A stretch of 64,000 nt of DNA from Oscillibacter sp. (GCA_014799925.1 JAAVHC010000040.1:18945-82944); one strand, 5' to 3'. Positions 27,489-35,670 are shown, counted from the first letter of the stretch. Made by a program: numbers and translations. The notes: generated from the letters alone by a model not told the origin.

Positions 27489-29456
27489 ATGGAACGATAC
27501 ATAGGAAAGATGCTGGATAACCGCTATGAGATCCTTGAGGTGATCGGCACCGGCGGCATGGCGGTGGTATTCAAGGCGAAGTGCCACCGGCTGAACCGTC
27601 TGGTCGCCATTAAAATGCTGAAAAAGGATCTCAGCGAGGACGCGGAGTTTCGCCGCCGGTTTCACGATGAGTCCCAGGCCGTCGCCATGCTCTCCCATCC
27701 CAATATCATGGCCATATACGACGTGAGCCGCCGGGGGGATATGGATTATATCGTCATGGAGCTCATCGACGGCATCACGTTGAAGCAATATATGGAGCGC
27801 CGCGGCAAGCTGAACTGGCCGGAGGCCCTCCACTTTATCACGCAGATCATGAAAGGCCTCAGCCATGCCCACAGCCGCAGCATCGTTCACCGGGACATCA
27901 AGCCGCAGAATATCATGGTCCTCCGGGACGGCACGGTGAAGGTGACGGATTTTGGCATCGCTTTTCTGGCCAATGGTTCCAATCCGTCCAACGAGGCGAT
28001 TGGTTCTGTTCACTATATTTCTCCGGAACAGGCGAAAGGGGACTATACCGATAACCGCAGCGATATCTATTCCGCCGGAGTCGTGCTCTATGAGATGCTG
28101 ACCAGCCGCCTGCCTTTTGAGGGCTCGGACCCGGTGAGCGTTGCGGTGCAGCATTTCAGCGCCGTGCCGCTGAATCCAAGGGAGCTGGACCCGGAGATTC
28201 CGGAGGCGCTGGAGCAGATCTGTATGAAGGCCATGGCCCCGGACCGGAACCGGCGGTATTCTACGGCCGACGAGATGGTCGCCGACCTGGAGGCTTTTCG
28301 CCGGGATCCCACCATCAATTTTGAATATTCCGCCGAGGAGCTGCGCCGGGAAACTTCCAGAGGCACGGACGAGCCCACCCAATATCTTCCCAATACGGGG
28401 GTGACCAGAACGAAACAGAATCATTATACGCCGCCGCCGGCGGAAGAGGACGACGAGGAGGAATACGAACGGCCCAGGAGCAACTGGTGGAAGATTCTGC
28501 TGCTGATCCTGATTGTGGCCGGCGTGGGATATTTTGGCGCAACCCGGCTGTACAGCAGCATTATGGACAGCTTCAAGCCCCAGGATATACCGGAATATAC
28601 CGTCCCCTCCATCGTCGGCATGACGGTGGAGGAGGCGGAAGAGCTGGCGGAGATCAAGGGAATTTTTGAGATCGTAGAGGATGGCCACGAGTACAGCGGC
28701 GAGTACGCCGAGGGCCAGATCATCCGCCAGACGCCCGACGCGGGCCGGACCCGGAAAAATGCCAGCAGCGAGCTGATTCCCATCAATGTCACAGTCAGCA
28801 ACGGCGCCCGTTCCGGCGCCATGCTGAACGTCGTCGGGGAGGAGGCCCGCGCCGCCCGCCTTCGCATCCTGCAAACCAAGGGACTCAGCGAGCTGAACCT
28901 GAATATTGTGGAGGCGGAGGAGCAGGAGTACCATGATGAAATTGAGGCCGGCTGCGTCATCCGGACCGACCCCGCGGCGGACACCATGCTGGGAGAAGGC
29001 GACACCGTCACCCTGGTGATCAGCAAGGGACCGGAGATCAAATATTCGACGATGGTTTCCTGTGTCGGCCAGACGGTGGAATGGGTCCAGACCAAGATGG
29101 CGGAGCTGAACCTGGTGGCCGAATTTGAAAAGGTAGAGGGCTCCGAGGAGGAAGGGACGGTCCTGACCCAGAGCGTGGACAGCGCGACGGAAGTGGAACA
29201 GGGATCTACCGTTACCTTCACCTACAGCAACGGGGAAAAACTGCTGGAGTATCCTGTCAGCTTCCATGTTCCTTTCAGCCCGGAGGAAGTGCTGGTTCAG
29301 TTCTTCCTGGATGACGATCTGGTGCTGGATACCACGGTGCCCGGAGATTATGGCGTAATCGAGCAGACGCTGCAGGCAAAGGCCGGCGTCCACCGTCTGC
29401 GGATTTATGCCGATGAGCAGCTCTGGCGGGACGATGATCTTACGTTCGGTGAGTAG
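27489..29456 (+). CDS. prkC: PASTA-domain Ser/Thr protein kinase
   Basis: The 655-residue protein has an N-terminal kinase domain: glycine loop GTGGMAVVF at residues 20-28, catalytic Lys42 in VAIK, HRDIKPQN and DFGIA. A charged linker and one membrane helix (about residues 337-360) follow. Three PASTA repeats outside the cell (about 370-440, 442-518, 520-585) should sense muropeptides. The last 70 residues form an extra beta-rich domain (YPVSFHVPFSPEEV) not found in the Bacillus protein. PrkC homologues control growth, wall synthesis and germination. Confidence 0.95.
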   Translation: MERYIGKMLDNRYEILEVIGTGGMAVVFKAKCHRLNRLVAIKMLKKDLSEDAEFRRRFHDESQAVAMLSHPNIMAIYDVSRRGDMDYIVMELIDGITLKQYMERRGKLNWPEALHFITQIMKGLSHAHSRSIVHRDIKPQNIMVLRDGTVKVTDFGIAFLANGSNPSNEAIGSVHYISPEQAKGDYTDNRSDIYSAGVVLYEMLTSRLPFEGSDPVSVAVQHFSAVPLNPRELDPEIPEALEQICMKAMAPDRNRRYSTADEMVADLEAFRRDPTINFEYSAEELRRETSRGTDEPTQYLPNTGVTRTKQNHYTPPPAEEDDEEEYERPRSNWWKILLLILIVAGVGYFGATRLYSSIMDSFKPQDIPEYTVPSIVGMTVEEAEELAEIKGIFEIVEDGHEYSGEYAEGQIIRQTPDAGRTRKNASSELIPINVTVSNGARSGAMLNVVGEEARAARLRILQTKGLSELNLNIVEAEEQEYHDEIEAGCVIRTDPAADTMLGEGDTVTLVISKGPEIKYSTMVSCVGQTVEWVQTKMAELNLVAEFEKVEGSEEEGTVLTQSVDSATEVEQGSTVTFTYSNGEKLLEYPVSFHVPFSPEEVLVQFFLDDDLVLDTTVPGDYGVIEQTLQAKAGVHRLRIYADEQLWRDDDLTFGE

Positions 29457-30336
29457 GGGCAGAATCCGGAAGGCCCTCAGCGGCTTCTATTATGTGGATG
29501 TGGACGGAACGACCCTGACCTGCCGCGCCAGGGGAAAGTTCCGGCAGGAGGGCCGCAGCCCGCTGGTAGGGGACTGGGTAGAGGTCCGGGAGACCGGTCC
29601 GGGGGAGGGCATGGTCTGGGAGATCCATCCCCGGCGAAACGCTTTTGACCGCCCGGCGGCAGCCAATATTGACCAGCTGGTGGTCGTCGCCTCCGCCGCG
29701 ATTCCCGTTACGGACCCGTTTCTGATTGACCGTGTCTCCGCTATCGCGGCGCTGAAAAACTGCGATGTGGCGGTATGCGTCAACAAGTGCGATCTGGAGC
29801 CGGGAGATGAGCTGGCAGCAATTTACCGGCAGGCGGGCTTTCCAGTTGTCCTCACCAGCGCAGAAACGGGGGAGGGGACGGAGGAGCTGGCCGGCCTGCT
29901 CCGAAACAGGATATCCGCCTTCACCGGCAATTCCGGCGTAGGGAAATCCAGTCTCCTAAACGCCATTCAGCCGGACTTTTCCCTCCGGGTAGCGGCTGTC
30001 AGTGAAAAGCTGGGCCGCGGTAAGCACACCACCCGGCATGTGGAGCTCTACCGCCTGGACTGCGGGGCAGAGGTGATCGACACGCCGGGGTTCAGCTCCT
30101 TCGACGCTCAGGAGCTTGATCTGGAGCTGAAGGAACGCCTGCCGGAGTGCTTTGCGGAGTTTCGTCCATACCTGGATGACTGCCGTTTTGTCGGGTGCAG
30201 CCACACCAGGGAGAAGGGCTGCGCCGTATTGAAGGCGGTCCGGTCCGGGGAGATTCCCTCCAGCCGACATGGAAGCTACGTAAGGCTTTATCATGAACTG
30301 AAGGATTTGCGGGCATGGTCGGTTCCGCGCCGCTAG
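29434..30336 (+). CDS. rsgA: Ribosome small-subunit GTPase RsgA
   Basis: RsgA checks 30S maturation. The 300-residue protein has an OB-fold (residues about 1-65), a circularly permuted GTPase domain (NKCD before the P-loop GNSGVGKSS) and a zinc-binding end (CRFVGCSHTREKGC). The ATG at 29434 follows GGCGGG. An earlier ATG at 29407 and a GTG at 29449 are possible starts. It overlaps the last 23 bases of prkC. The TAG stop lies inside the loop of the terminator that follows. Confidence 0.93.
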   Translation: MILRSVSRGRIRKALSGFYYVDVDGTTLTCRARGKFRQEGRSPLVGDWVEVRETGPGEGMVWEIHPRRNAFDRPAAANIDQLVVVASAAIPVTDPFLIDRVSAIAALKNCDVAVCVNKCDLEPGDELAAIYRQAGFPVVLTSAETGEGTEELAGLLRNRISAFTGNSGVGKSSLLNAIQPDFSLRVAAVSEKLGRGKHTTRHVELYRLDCGAEVIDTPGFSSFDAQELDLELKERLPECFAEFRPYLDDCRFVGCSHTREKGCAVLKAVRSGEIPSSRHGSYVRLYHELKDLRAWSVPRR

Positions 30337-30358
30337 GCGGCGCGGAACCGACTTTTTT
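30318..30358 (+). terminator. Intrinsic terminator overlapping the rsgA stop
   Basis: A perfect 16-bp stem (30318-30333 with 30337-30352) is followed by six T. The 3-base loop (30334-30336) is exactly the TAG stop of rsgA, so the last five codons form the left arm. It closes the long supra-operon. Confidence 0.9.
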
Positions 30359-30459
30359 GTTTGGCGACATACGCCCGGAACGGGAAGAGGTCCCGGTCCG
30401 CACCACCGTCACCTCCCTGTATATAATGGTAGTAGACCAGGGAACAGGAGGGAAGATAC

Positions 30460-30603
30460 ATGAGAAACTGGTACTGGATCGGACCCTGCGCCGTGACAAT
30501 GGGCCTGGGAATTCTGGTTGCGATTATATTTCCGACGGGAGTTCTTCTGTTCCTTGTGGCATTTCTGCTGATCGCCTGCGGCTGCGGCTGTATGCGAAAG
30601 TGA
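30460..30603 (+). CDS. 47-residue membrane peptide upstream of spoVM
   Basis: A short frame with an AGGAGGG site and ATG at 30460 encodes 47 residues. Nearly the whole middle is hydrophobic (GLGILVAIIFPTGVLLFLVA and onward), forming one or two membrane helices, and it ends CGCGCMRK. No known family is recognised. It starts the spoVM-sipL group and ends 15 bases before spoVM, so a sporulation role is plausible. A TATAAT lies at 30422-30427 but without a good -35 box. The reading frame is supported by spacing and ribosome site only. Confidence 0.6.
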   Translation: MRNWYWIGPCAVTMGLGILVAIIFPTGVLLFLVAFLLIACGCGCMRK

Positions 30604-30618
30604 GGAAAGGAGGCCGTT

Positions 30619-30693
30619 ATGAAGATTGTCGTTGTGAAGTCCCCGAAATTTCTGAACGGGATTTTGAAGAGAATCTTTAAAATGAAAGAATAA
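30619..30693 (+). CDS. spoVM: SpoVM, membrane-curvature-sensing sporulation peptide
   Basis: This 24-residue frame has a strong GGAAAGGAGG site nine bases upstream. The peptide begins MKIVVVKSPKFLNGILKRIF. SpoVM of Bacillus subtilis is 26 residues with the core KLPKFLGGIV. The PKFL-x-GI core, the N-terminal MK and the amphipathic helix are conserved. SpoVM recognises the convex forespore membrane and anchors SpoIVA there, starting coat assembly. The position supports the call: in Bacillus spoVM lies shortly after prpC-prkC-rsgA. Here it sits 282 bases after rsgA and 67 bases before sipL. Confidence 0.88.
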   Translation: MKIVVVKSPKFLNGILKRIFKMKE

Positions 30694-30760
30694 TCCGGCG
30701 TGTCCGCCTCATAGACTGGAACCAGTAAAGGCCGCCATACGCTGAAGGAGGACGCCGAAT

Positions 30761-32293
30761 ATGGAACTGAAATTGCAAAAAGCCGACCATGAATATTATG
30801 AAACCATCTGTTTTGATCCCTTTCCCTGTGAGACCATGCGGGAAAACATCGTGCCGGACAGCTGCGGGGACATTGCCCGCATCGTGGACACGACCGGCAT
30901 TGTGTGTCTTACAGGACGGGAGCTGACCGGAGACGGACGCTTCTGCGCCAGCGGCAGCGTAGAGGCGTCGGTGCTCTACATACCGGAGAAGGAGGAGGGA
31001 CTGCACTCCCTGCATTTCCAGATTCCTTTCCAATGCTATGGCGAGGGGCGGGGAGACGACTCCTGCGAGAATCTGGAGATCCGGGGAGAGCTGCGGAGCA
31101 TCGACACCCGCGTCCTGAATCCGCGAAAAGTACTGACCAGAGCCAATCTGGTGCTGTATCCCACGCTTTGCCGGCATGTATCTCTGTCGGTTTGCACCGG
31201 CGTAGCCGAAGCGGCCGCGGAGAACATCCAGCTGCTGCGGGAGCAGAAGCAGACCAGAGTGGCGGCGGGCGTACGGGAGAAGGAGTTTACCTTCGCCGAG
31301 GAGCTCCCCCTGTCGCCGGGCCGGGGCGGGGCTGAGGAGATCCTGTCCACGCGTGTGGACATCCGTGGCGCCGACAGCAAGCTGATCGGGAGCAAGCTGG
31401 TGGTAAAGGGATTCCTGGCCGCGTCGGTGCTGTATCGGGAGAGCGGAGGGCGGTTGGGACTGCTCCAGCAGGAGCTGCCTTTTTCCCAGATCCTGGAGGG
31501 CAGCGGCTTTGAAGAGGACTGCGAGAGCGAGGCGTCCTACCGGCTGCTGAGCCTGGACTGCCGCATTGGCAGTGAGAGCGCCCCGGATGACGCCTGTACC
31601 CTGACACTGTCCGTTTCTCTCTGCACCCGCGTCACGATCTGGAAGCAGCTGGAAGTCGATTTTATCGCGGACCTATACAGTACCGCCGCCGCCGTCACCT
31701 GCCAGATGGACGCGCTGGAACTGGGGGAGGACAGCCAGCAGAGCGTCCGGCGGCAGAACGTCCGGGAGCTGTTGGAGACCGGGGCCGCCGTCCGTTCGGT
31801 GATCGACACGGAGATCAGCTGCGGCGGAGCCAGGCTGGAAGGGGAGGAGTGGAAAATCCCCCTTTGGGCGCGATGCCTCTACGTAGATGAAAATGACGCC
31901 CTGGGCAGCGTCCGGCGGGAGTTTACCGCCGCCATTCCCGCCGAGCTGGAGAGCGGAGGCTGGGAGTGTGAGGCGAAAGCGGCGTGCCGCGGGGATATTA
32001 TCGCCAACATTACGCCGGAAGGAATCGAGCTGCGGTTCCCGGTGGAGTGCGAGATATCCACCTCCCGCCGGCGGCGCTGCCTGTGCGTCAGCGGGGGAGA
32101 GGTCGAGGACGATTCCCAGGAGCGCGGCCCCATGCCCTCCCTGATCCTGCGAAAGCCGGGGGAGGGGGAGACCCTGTGGGAAATTGCCAAGCAGTACAGG
32201 GCCACCCGCGAAGGGATTCTGTCAGTGAATGAGCTGACCGATGAGAGCCAGATTACCCCGGACCGGCTGCTGCTGATCCCGCGGGCCAGATGA
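30761..32293 (+). CDS. sipL: SipL-like SpoIVA-interacting protein (DUF3794 + LysM)
   Basis: The 510-residue protein carries DUF3794 (SPOCS) modules over about residues 20-440, with repeated FSQILEGSGF / PCETMREN-like strands, and a C-terminal LysM domain (GETLWEIAKQYRATREGILS). This is the architecture of SipL of Clostridioides difficile, which binds SpoIVA through LysM and is needed for coat encasement. It follows spoVM, whose product recruits the same partner. GAAGGAGG precedes the ATG. A CATACGCT resembling a SigE -10 box lies at 30732-30739, but the -35 is poor. Confidence 0.88.
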   Translation: MELKLQKADHEYYETICFDPFPCETMRENIVPDSCGDIARIVDTTGIVCLTGRELTGDGRFCASGSVEASVLYIPEKEEGLHSLHFQIPFQCYGEGRGDDSCENLEIRGELRSIDTRVLNPRKVLTRANLVLYPTLCRHVSLSVCTGVAEAAAENIQLLREQKQTRVAAGVREKEFTFAEELPLSPGRGGAEEILSTRVDIRGADSKLIGSKLVVKGFLAASVLYRESGGRLGLLQQELPFSQILEGSGFEEDCESEASYRLLSLDCRIGSESAPDDACTLTLSVSLCTRVTIWKQLEVDFIADLYSTAAAVTCQMDALELGEDSQQSVRRQNVRELLETGAAVRSVIDTEISCGGARLEGEEWKIPLWARCLYVDENDALGSVRREFTAAIPAELESGGWECEAKAACRGDIIANITPEGIELRFPVECEISTSRRRRCLCVSGGEVEDDSQERGPMPSLILRKPGEGETLWEIAKQYRATREGILSVNELTDESQITPDRLLLIPRAR

Positions 32294-32300
32294 ATACCGG

Positions 32301-32334
32301 GAGGACCGGAGGCAAAGCCTCCGGTCCTCTTTTA
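32301..32334 (+). terminator. Terminator after sipL
   Basis: A 13-bp perfect stem (32301-32313 with 32317-32329), an AAA loop and four T follow the sipL stop by 7 bases. Confidence 0.88.
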
Positions 32335-32360
32335 TGACAGCTGGGACGCATCGGGCGGTG

Positions 32361-32389
32361 TTGACAAACCGGAGGGGACCTGTTATCAT
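32361..32389 (+). promoter_or_regulatory. SigA-type promoter for the GNAT gene
   Basis: A consensus TTGACA (32361-32366), 17 bases and TATCAT (32384-32389). Transcription from here would pass through the whole 195-base repeat at 32404-32598 before reaching the GNAT start at 32619. Confidence 0.65.
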
Positions 32390-32403
32390 GAAAAAACGGT
32401 ATC

Positions 32404-32598
32404 ATACTTTTTCTTGAAAGAAAAAGGTCCCGGACGGACGGCCAAATCCGCTCTTTTCTGCGCAGTTTAGCTTAGCCCGCCGCACGGTAACCCTTGATAC
32501 CTATAATTGAAAGAAAAAGTATCAAAAAGAACTTTTATTCCGAGCCTAAACCCTCTGCAAATCCAGGATTTCTGCCCGGTCACGATATTGCACTTTAA
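32404..32598 (+). repeat. Dispersed 195-bp repeat, copy 1
   Basis: This stretch matches 59692-59886 (reverse orientation) along its full length. By eye the match is very close over the first 140 bases and clearly related over the last 55. It also matches 63943-64000 over the first 58 bases. It starts with ATACTTTTTCTT and has the inverted form AAGAAAAAGTAT at 32511-32522. It forms the leader of the GNAT gene. Apart from the sipL terminator and the promoter at 32361, it fills the gap between sipL and the GNAT gene; no gene is seen there. Confidence 0.85.
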
Positions 32599-32618
32599 TA
32601 GTACCAGGAGGATACGTT

Positions 32619-33098
32619 ATGCCAACCATCACGCTTCACCGGCCCGCCATGGACGAGCTGTCCTTCCGTCAGAGCTTGCTGGCGGATCCCGCCACCATGG
32701 CCTTCAACCACGCCTATGGCGGAACCATTGATTTCCCAGCAGAACGCTGGGCGGACTGGTATGCCAGGTGGGTAGAGGATGACACAGGGCAGCGGTTTTA
32801 CCGTTATCTGTACGACGCCGGACGGGCCGCTTTCGTGGGGGAGGTCTCCTATCACTTTGACAACGAATTGAATGCGTACATCTGCGATGTCATCGTTCCG
32901 GCTGCGCACCGGGGCAGGGGATGCGGCTCCCGGGGACTGACGCTCCTCTGTCAGGCGGCGAAGGAACGGGGAGTGAGCCGCCTTCAGGACAATATCGCTG
33001 TCGACAATCCATCGGTCTCCATTTTTCTGAAATCCGGCTTCTGGGAGACGTACCGGAACGATGAATATATCCTGGTAGCGAAAGATCTGCGGCCATAA
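32619..33098 (+). CDS. GNAT-family N-acetyltransferase
   Basis: The 159-residue protein has the GNAT fold; the acetyl-CoA loop is HRGRGCGSRGL (about residues 98-108) and the C-terminal NPSVSIFLKSGFWETYRN strand-helix is typical. An AGGAGGATACGTT stretch provides the ribosome site. The substrate cannot be predicted. It is a single gene with its own promoter, and its leader contains the 195-base repeat. Confidence 0.85.
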   Translation: MPTITLHRPAMDELSFRQSLLADPATMAFNHAYGGTIDFPAERWADWYARWVEDDTGQRFYRYLYDAGRAAFVGEVSYHFDNELNAYICDVIVPAAHRGRGCGSRGLTLLCQAAKERGVSRLQDNIAVDNPSVSIFLKSGFWETYRNDEYILVAKDLRP

Positions 33099-33155
33099 GT
33101 GGCAGATTATACAAACAGTTTCCCGCCGTACCGGTTACTTTTTTTGTTTTTTCTG

Positions 33156-33183
33156 TTGCAATCCATTGGAAATGTGGTAAAAT
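33156..33183 (+). promoter_or_regulatory. SigA-type promoter for fba
   Basis: TTGCAA (33156-33161), 16 bases with TGTGG just ahead of TAAAAT (33178-33183), preceded by T-rich DNA. The gene is probably strongly expressed. Confidence 0.75.
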
Positions 33184-33216
33184 ATACCTAACTTCACCGT
33201 AAGGAGGACTACAATC

Positions 33217-34185
33217 ATGCCCCTTGTTACCACAACCGAAATGTTCAAGAAAGCCTATGACGGCGGTTACGCCATCGGCGCTTTCAACGTCAACAACATG
33301 GAAATCGTTCAGGGCATCACCGAAGCCGCCAAGGAAGTCAACGCTCCCCTGATCCTTCAGGTTTCCAAGGGCGCCCGTGCCTATGCCAATCACACCTATC
33401 TGGTCAAGCTGGTGGAGGCCGCCATCATCGAGACCGGCTTGCCCATCTGCCTGCATCTGGACCACGGCGACAGCTTCGAGACCTGCAAGAGCTGCATCGA
33501 CGGCGGCTTCACCTCCGTCATGATCGACGCCTCCAGCAAGCCCTTTGCCGAGAACATCGAGATCACCAAGAAGGTGGTCGAGTATGCCCATGACCACGGC
33601 GTGGTGGTCGAGGCCGAGCTGGGCAGCCTGGCCGGCGTAGAGGACGAGGTCCAGGTTTCCGCCGAGGATTCCTCCTACACCCGTCCCGAGGAAGTGGAAG
33701 AGTTCGTGTCCAAGACAGGGTGCGATTCCCTGGCCATTGCCATCGGCACCAGCCACGGCGCTTATAAGTTTACCGCCGCCCAGTGTACCCGCAATGAGAA
33801 GGGCGAGCTGGTTCCTCCGCCCCTGCGCTTCGATATTCTGGATGAGGTCGTCAAGCGTCTGCCCGGCTTCCCCATCGTGCTCCATGGCTCCTCCTCTGTG
33901 CCCCAGGAGTTCGTGAAGATGGTCAACGCCAACGGCGGCAAGATGCCCGACGCCGTCGGCATTCCTGAGGAGCAGCTCCGTCAGGCAGCCCGCAGCGCCG
34001 TCTGCAAGATCAACATCGACTCCGATCTGCGTCTGGCCATGACCGGCACCATCCGGCAGTTCTTCTGCGAGCATCCCGACAAGTTTGATCCCCGCGAGTA
34101 TCTGAAGCCCGCCCGCGCCGCCATCAAGGAGCTGGTCAAGCACAAGCTGATCGACGTCCTGGGCTGCGACGGCAAGGCGTTCTAA
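33217..34185 (+). CDS. fba: Class II fructose-bisphosphate aldolase
   Basis: The zinc-dependent aldolase splits fructose 1,6-bisphosphate in glycolysis. The 322-residue protein shows GAFNVNNMEIVQGI, HLDHGDSFETCKS (zinc and catalytic residues near 83-95), IGTSHGAYKF and VLHGSSSVP. TAAGGAGG precedes the ATG. Codon use is strongly biased to C-ending codons compared with neighbours, as expected for an abundant protein. It is monocistronic. Confidence 0.95.
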   Translation: MPLVTTTEMFKKAYDGGYAIGAFNVNNMEIVQGITEAAKEVNAPLILQVSKGARAYANHTYLVKLVEAAIIETGLPICLHLDHGDSFETCKSCIDGGFTSVMIDASSKPFAENIEITKKVVEYAHDHGVVVEAELGSLAGVEDEVQVSAEDSSYTRPEEVEEFVSKTGCDSLAIAIGTSHGAYKFTAAQCTRNEKGELVPPPLRFDILDEVVKRLPGFPIVLHGSSSVPQEFVKMVNANGGKMPDAVGIPEEQLRQAARSAVCKINIDSDLRLAMTGTIRQFFCEHPDKFDPREYLKPARAAIKELVKHKLIDVLGCDGKAF

Positions 34186-34215
34186 AATCGGATTATTCAT
34201 CGTAAACTGACACAT

Positions 34216-34290
34216 GCGGCAGCGCCGCCCATGATTGTGCATGACCGCTCGATGCGGCTGCTGCAATATCCTGGGCGGCGCTGTTTCCGC
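34216..34290 (+). other. Structured intergenic RNA between fba and the CLC gene
   Basis: A 12-bp perfect stem (34220-34231 with 34272-34283), extendable by GCGG/CCGC, encloses a 40-base loop. The loop has its own small hairpin (CCGC/GCGG). It could be the fba terminator, although only three T follow, or a leader element of the transporter gene. I compared it with the fluoride riboswitch and found no match. Confidence 0.5.
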
Positions 34291-34308
34291 GGGAAAGGAA
34301 AAGGAAGC

Positions 34309-35553
34309 ATGCCGGAGAAATGGAATGCGGTCCTGAACCGCGTCACACGCTATTTGCGCTTCTTCTTCAAGTGGACGGCGCTGGCCCTGCTGGCCGGCTG
34401 CTCCTGCGGAGCGGTGGGCGCGCTGTTCCACCATGCGGTGAGTTGGTCGGACGGCCTTTTCGCCGCCCACGGATGGTTATTGTATTTTCTGCCGGCGGCC
34501 GGTCTGTGTATTGCGTTGATGTATCATCTGGCGGGTGTGGAGCGGGACCGGGGGGCCAATCTGGTGATGCTCTCCCTGCGTACCGGCGATCCGATGCCAC
34601 ACGGGGTGGTCCCCAGGATCTTTACCGGTACGGTCCTCACCCATCTCTGCGGCGGTTCCGCCGGCAGGGAAGGGGCGGCGCTGATGATTGGCGCCGGCAT
34701 CTCCGCCGGATTCGAGCGGCTGCTGCGCCTGAACAAGGAGGACGCGAAGCTCATGACGATGTGCGGCATGTCCGCCCTGTTTTCCGCCGTATTTGGTACG
34801 CCGGTAACCGCCGCCGTGTTCAGCATGGAGGTTGCCGCCGTGGGCGTATTTCACTACAGCGCCATGTACCCCTGCCTGATGGCCAGTCTGGTGGGGTGGG
34901 GGATCAGCAGCCTGCTGGGCACCATGCCGGAGCGCATGCCGATGGCCGCGGTACCGGCGGGGAACGCCGGGAATATTCTGCGAGTGGCGGCGCTGGCGCT
35001 GCTGTGCGCGCTTTGCGCCATCCTGTTCTTATCCGTCATACACCTGGCGAGCCATTTGTATCAGCGTTATCTGCCGGATATTTTCCTGCGGGCGGCAGCG
35101 GGCGGCGTCCTGGTCGTCGCCGTGACGCTGCTTCTGGGGACGCGTGATTATAATGGAGCCGGTATGGAGCTGGCCATCGCCGCCGTGGAGGGACGCGCTG
35201 TTCCCTGGGCGTTTTTGGTAAAAATCCTTCTGACCGCGCTGACCATGGGCGCGGGGTACAAGGGCGGCGAGATCGTTCCAGCCTTCTTCATTGGAGCGAC
35301 CCTGGGCTGCACGGTGGGGCCGCTGCTGGGCCTGGATGCCGGATTTGCCGCCTGCATTGGGCTGATTGCGCTCTTCTGCGGCGTGGTCAACTGCCCCATT
35401 GCGTCCATCGTTTTGTCTGTGGAGCTGTTCGGCGGCGGAGGACTGTGGTTCTTTGCCGTGGCCTGCGGAGTGAGCTATCTCATGAGCGGGTATTATTCAT
35501 TGTACGCAGAGCAGAGAATTATTTACTCCAAACTGGGAAAAATGGAAGAGTAA
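34309..35553 (+). CDS. CLC-family anion channel / antiporter
   Basis: The 414-residue membrane protein has about 11 hydrophobic segments and the CLC signatures: GSAGREGAALMIG, FGTPVTAAVFSMEV and GYKGGEIVPAFFIGATLG, plus VNCPIASIVLSVELFG. CLC proteins move chloride or fluoride, often in exchange for protons. The KGGE-V-P-FFIGATLG form resembles the bacterial fluoride-exporting branch, but the family cannot be split safely by eye. The ATG at 34309 follows GGAAAAGGAAG; an in-frame ATG at 34231 lacks a ribosome site and lies in the upstream stem. Confidence 0.88.
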   Translation: MPEKWNAVLNRVTRYLRFFFKWTALALLAGCSCGAVGALFHHAVSWSDGLFAAHGWLLYFLPAAGLCIALMYHLAGVERDRGANLVMLSLRTGDPMPHGVVPRIFTGTVLTHLCGGSAGREGAALMIGAGISAGFERLLRLNKEDAKLMTMCGMSALFSAVFGTPVTAAVFSMEVAAVGVFHYSAMYPCLMASLVGWGISSLLGTMPERMPMAAVPAGNAGNILRVAALALLCALCAILFLSVIHLASHLYQRYLPDIFLRAAAGGVLVVAVTLLLGTRDYNGAGMELAIAAVEGRAVPWAFLVKILLTALTMGAGYKGGEIVPAFFIGATLGCTVGPLLGLDAGFAACIGLIALFCGVVNCPIASIVLSVELFGGGGLWFFAVACGVSYLMSGYYSLYAEQRIIYSKLGKMEE

Positions 35554-35558
35554 ACGGA

Positions 35559-35603
35559 GAAAACCCTTGGGGCGGCTGCAAGCTGTCCCAAGGGTTTTTT
35601 TAT
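35559..35603 (+). terminator. Terminator after the CLC gene
   Basis: AAACCCTTGGG pairs with CCCAAGGGTTT around a 15-base loop and is followed by a run of T. Confidence 0.85.
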
Positions 35604-35670
35604 AGTCCGGCCGGTTGCCCGGCAAACATAGCGGCAAGGCCGCTGTCACCTGCCTTTCCAGGAATTACAT

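Noticed and set aside
32388..32417. Nine-codon frame at the start of repeat copy 1
   Set aside because: Its ATG overlaps the -10 box of the promoter at 32384-32389, so it would not be in the transcript.
34216..34290. Fluoride riboswitch ahead of the CLC gene
   Set aside because: The conserved GATG and CTGATG-type segments of the crcB motif are not present.
34231..34308. Upstream start extending the CLC protein by 26 residues
   Set aside because: No ribosome site, and the ATG is buried in a 12-bp stem; the ATG at 34309 has a good site.
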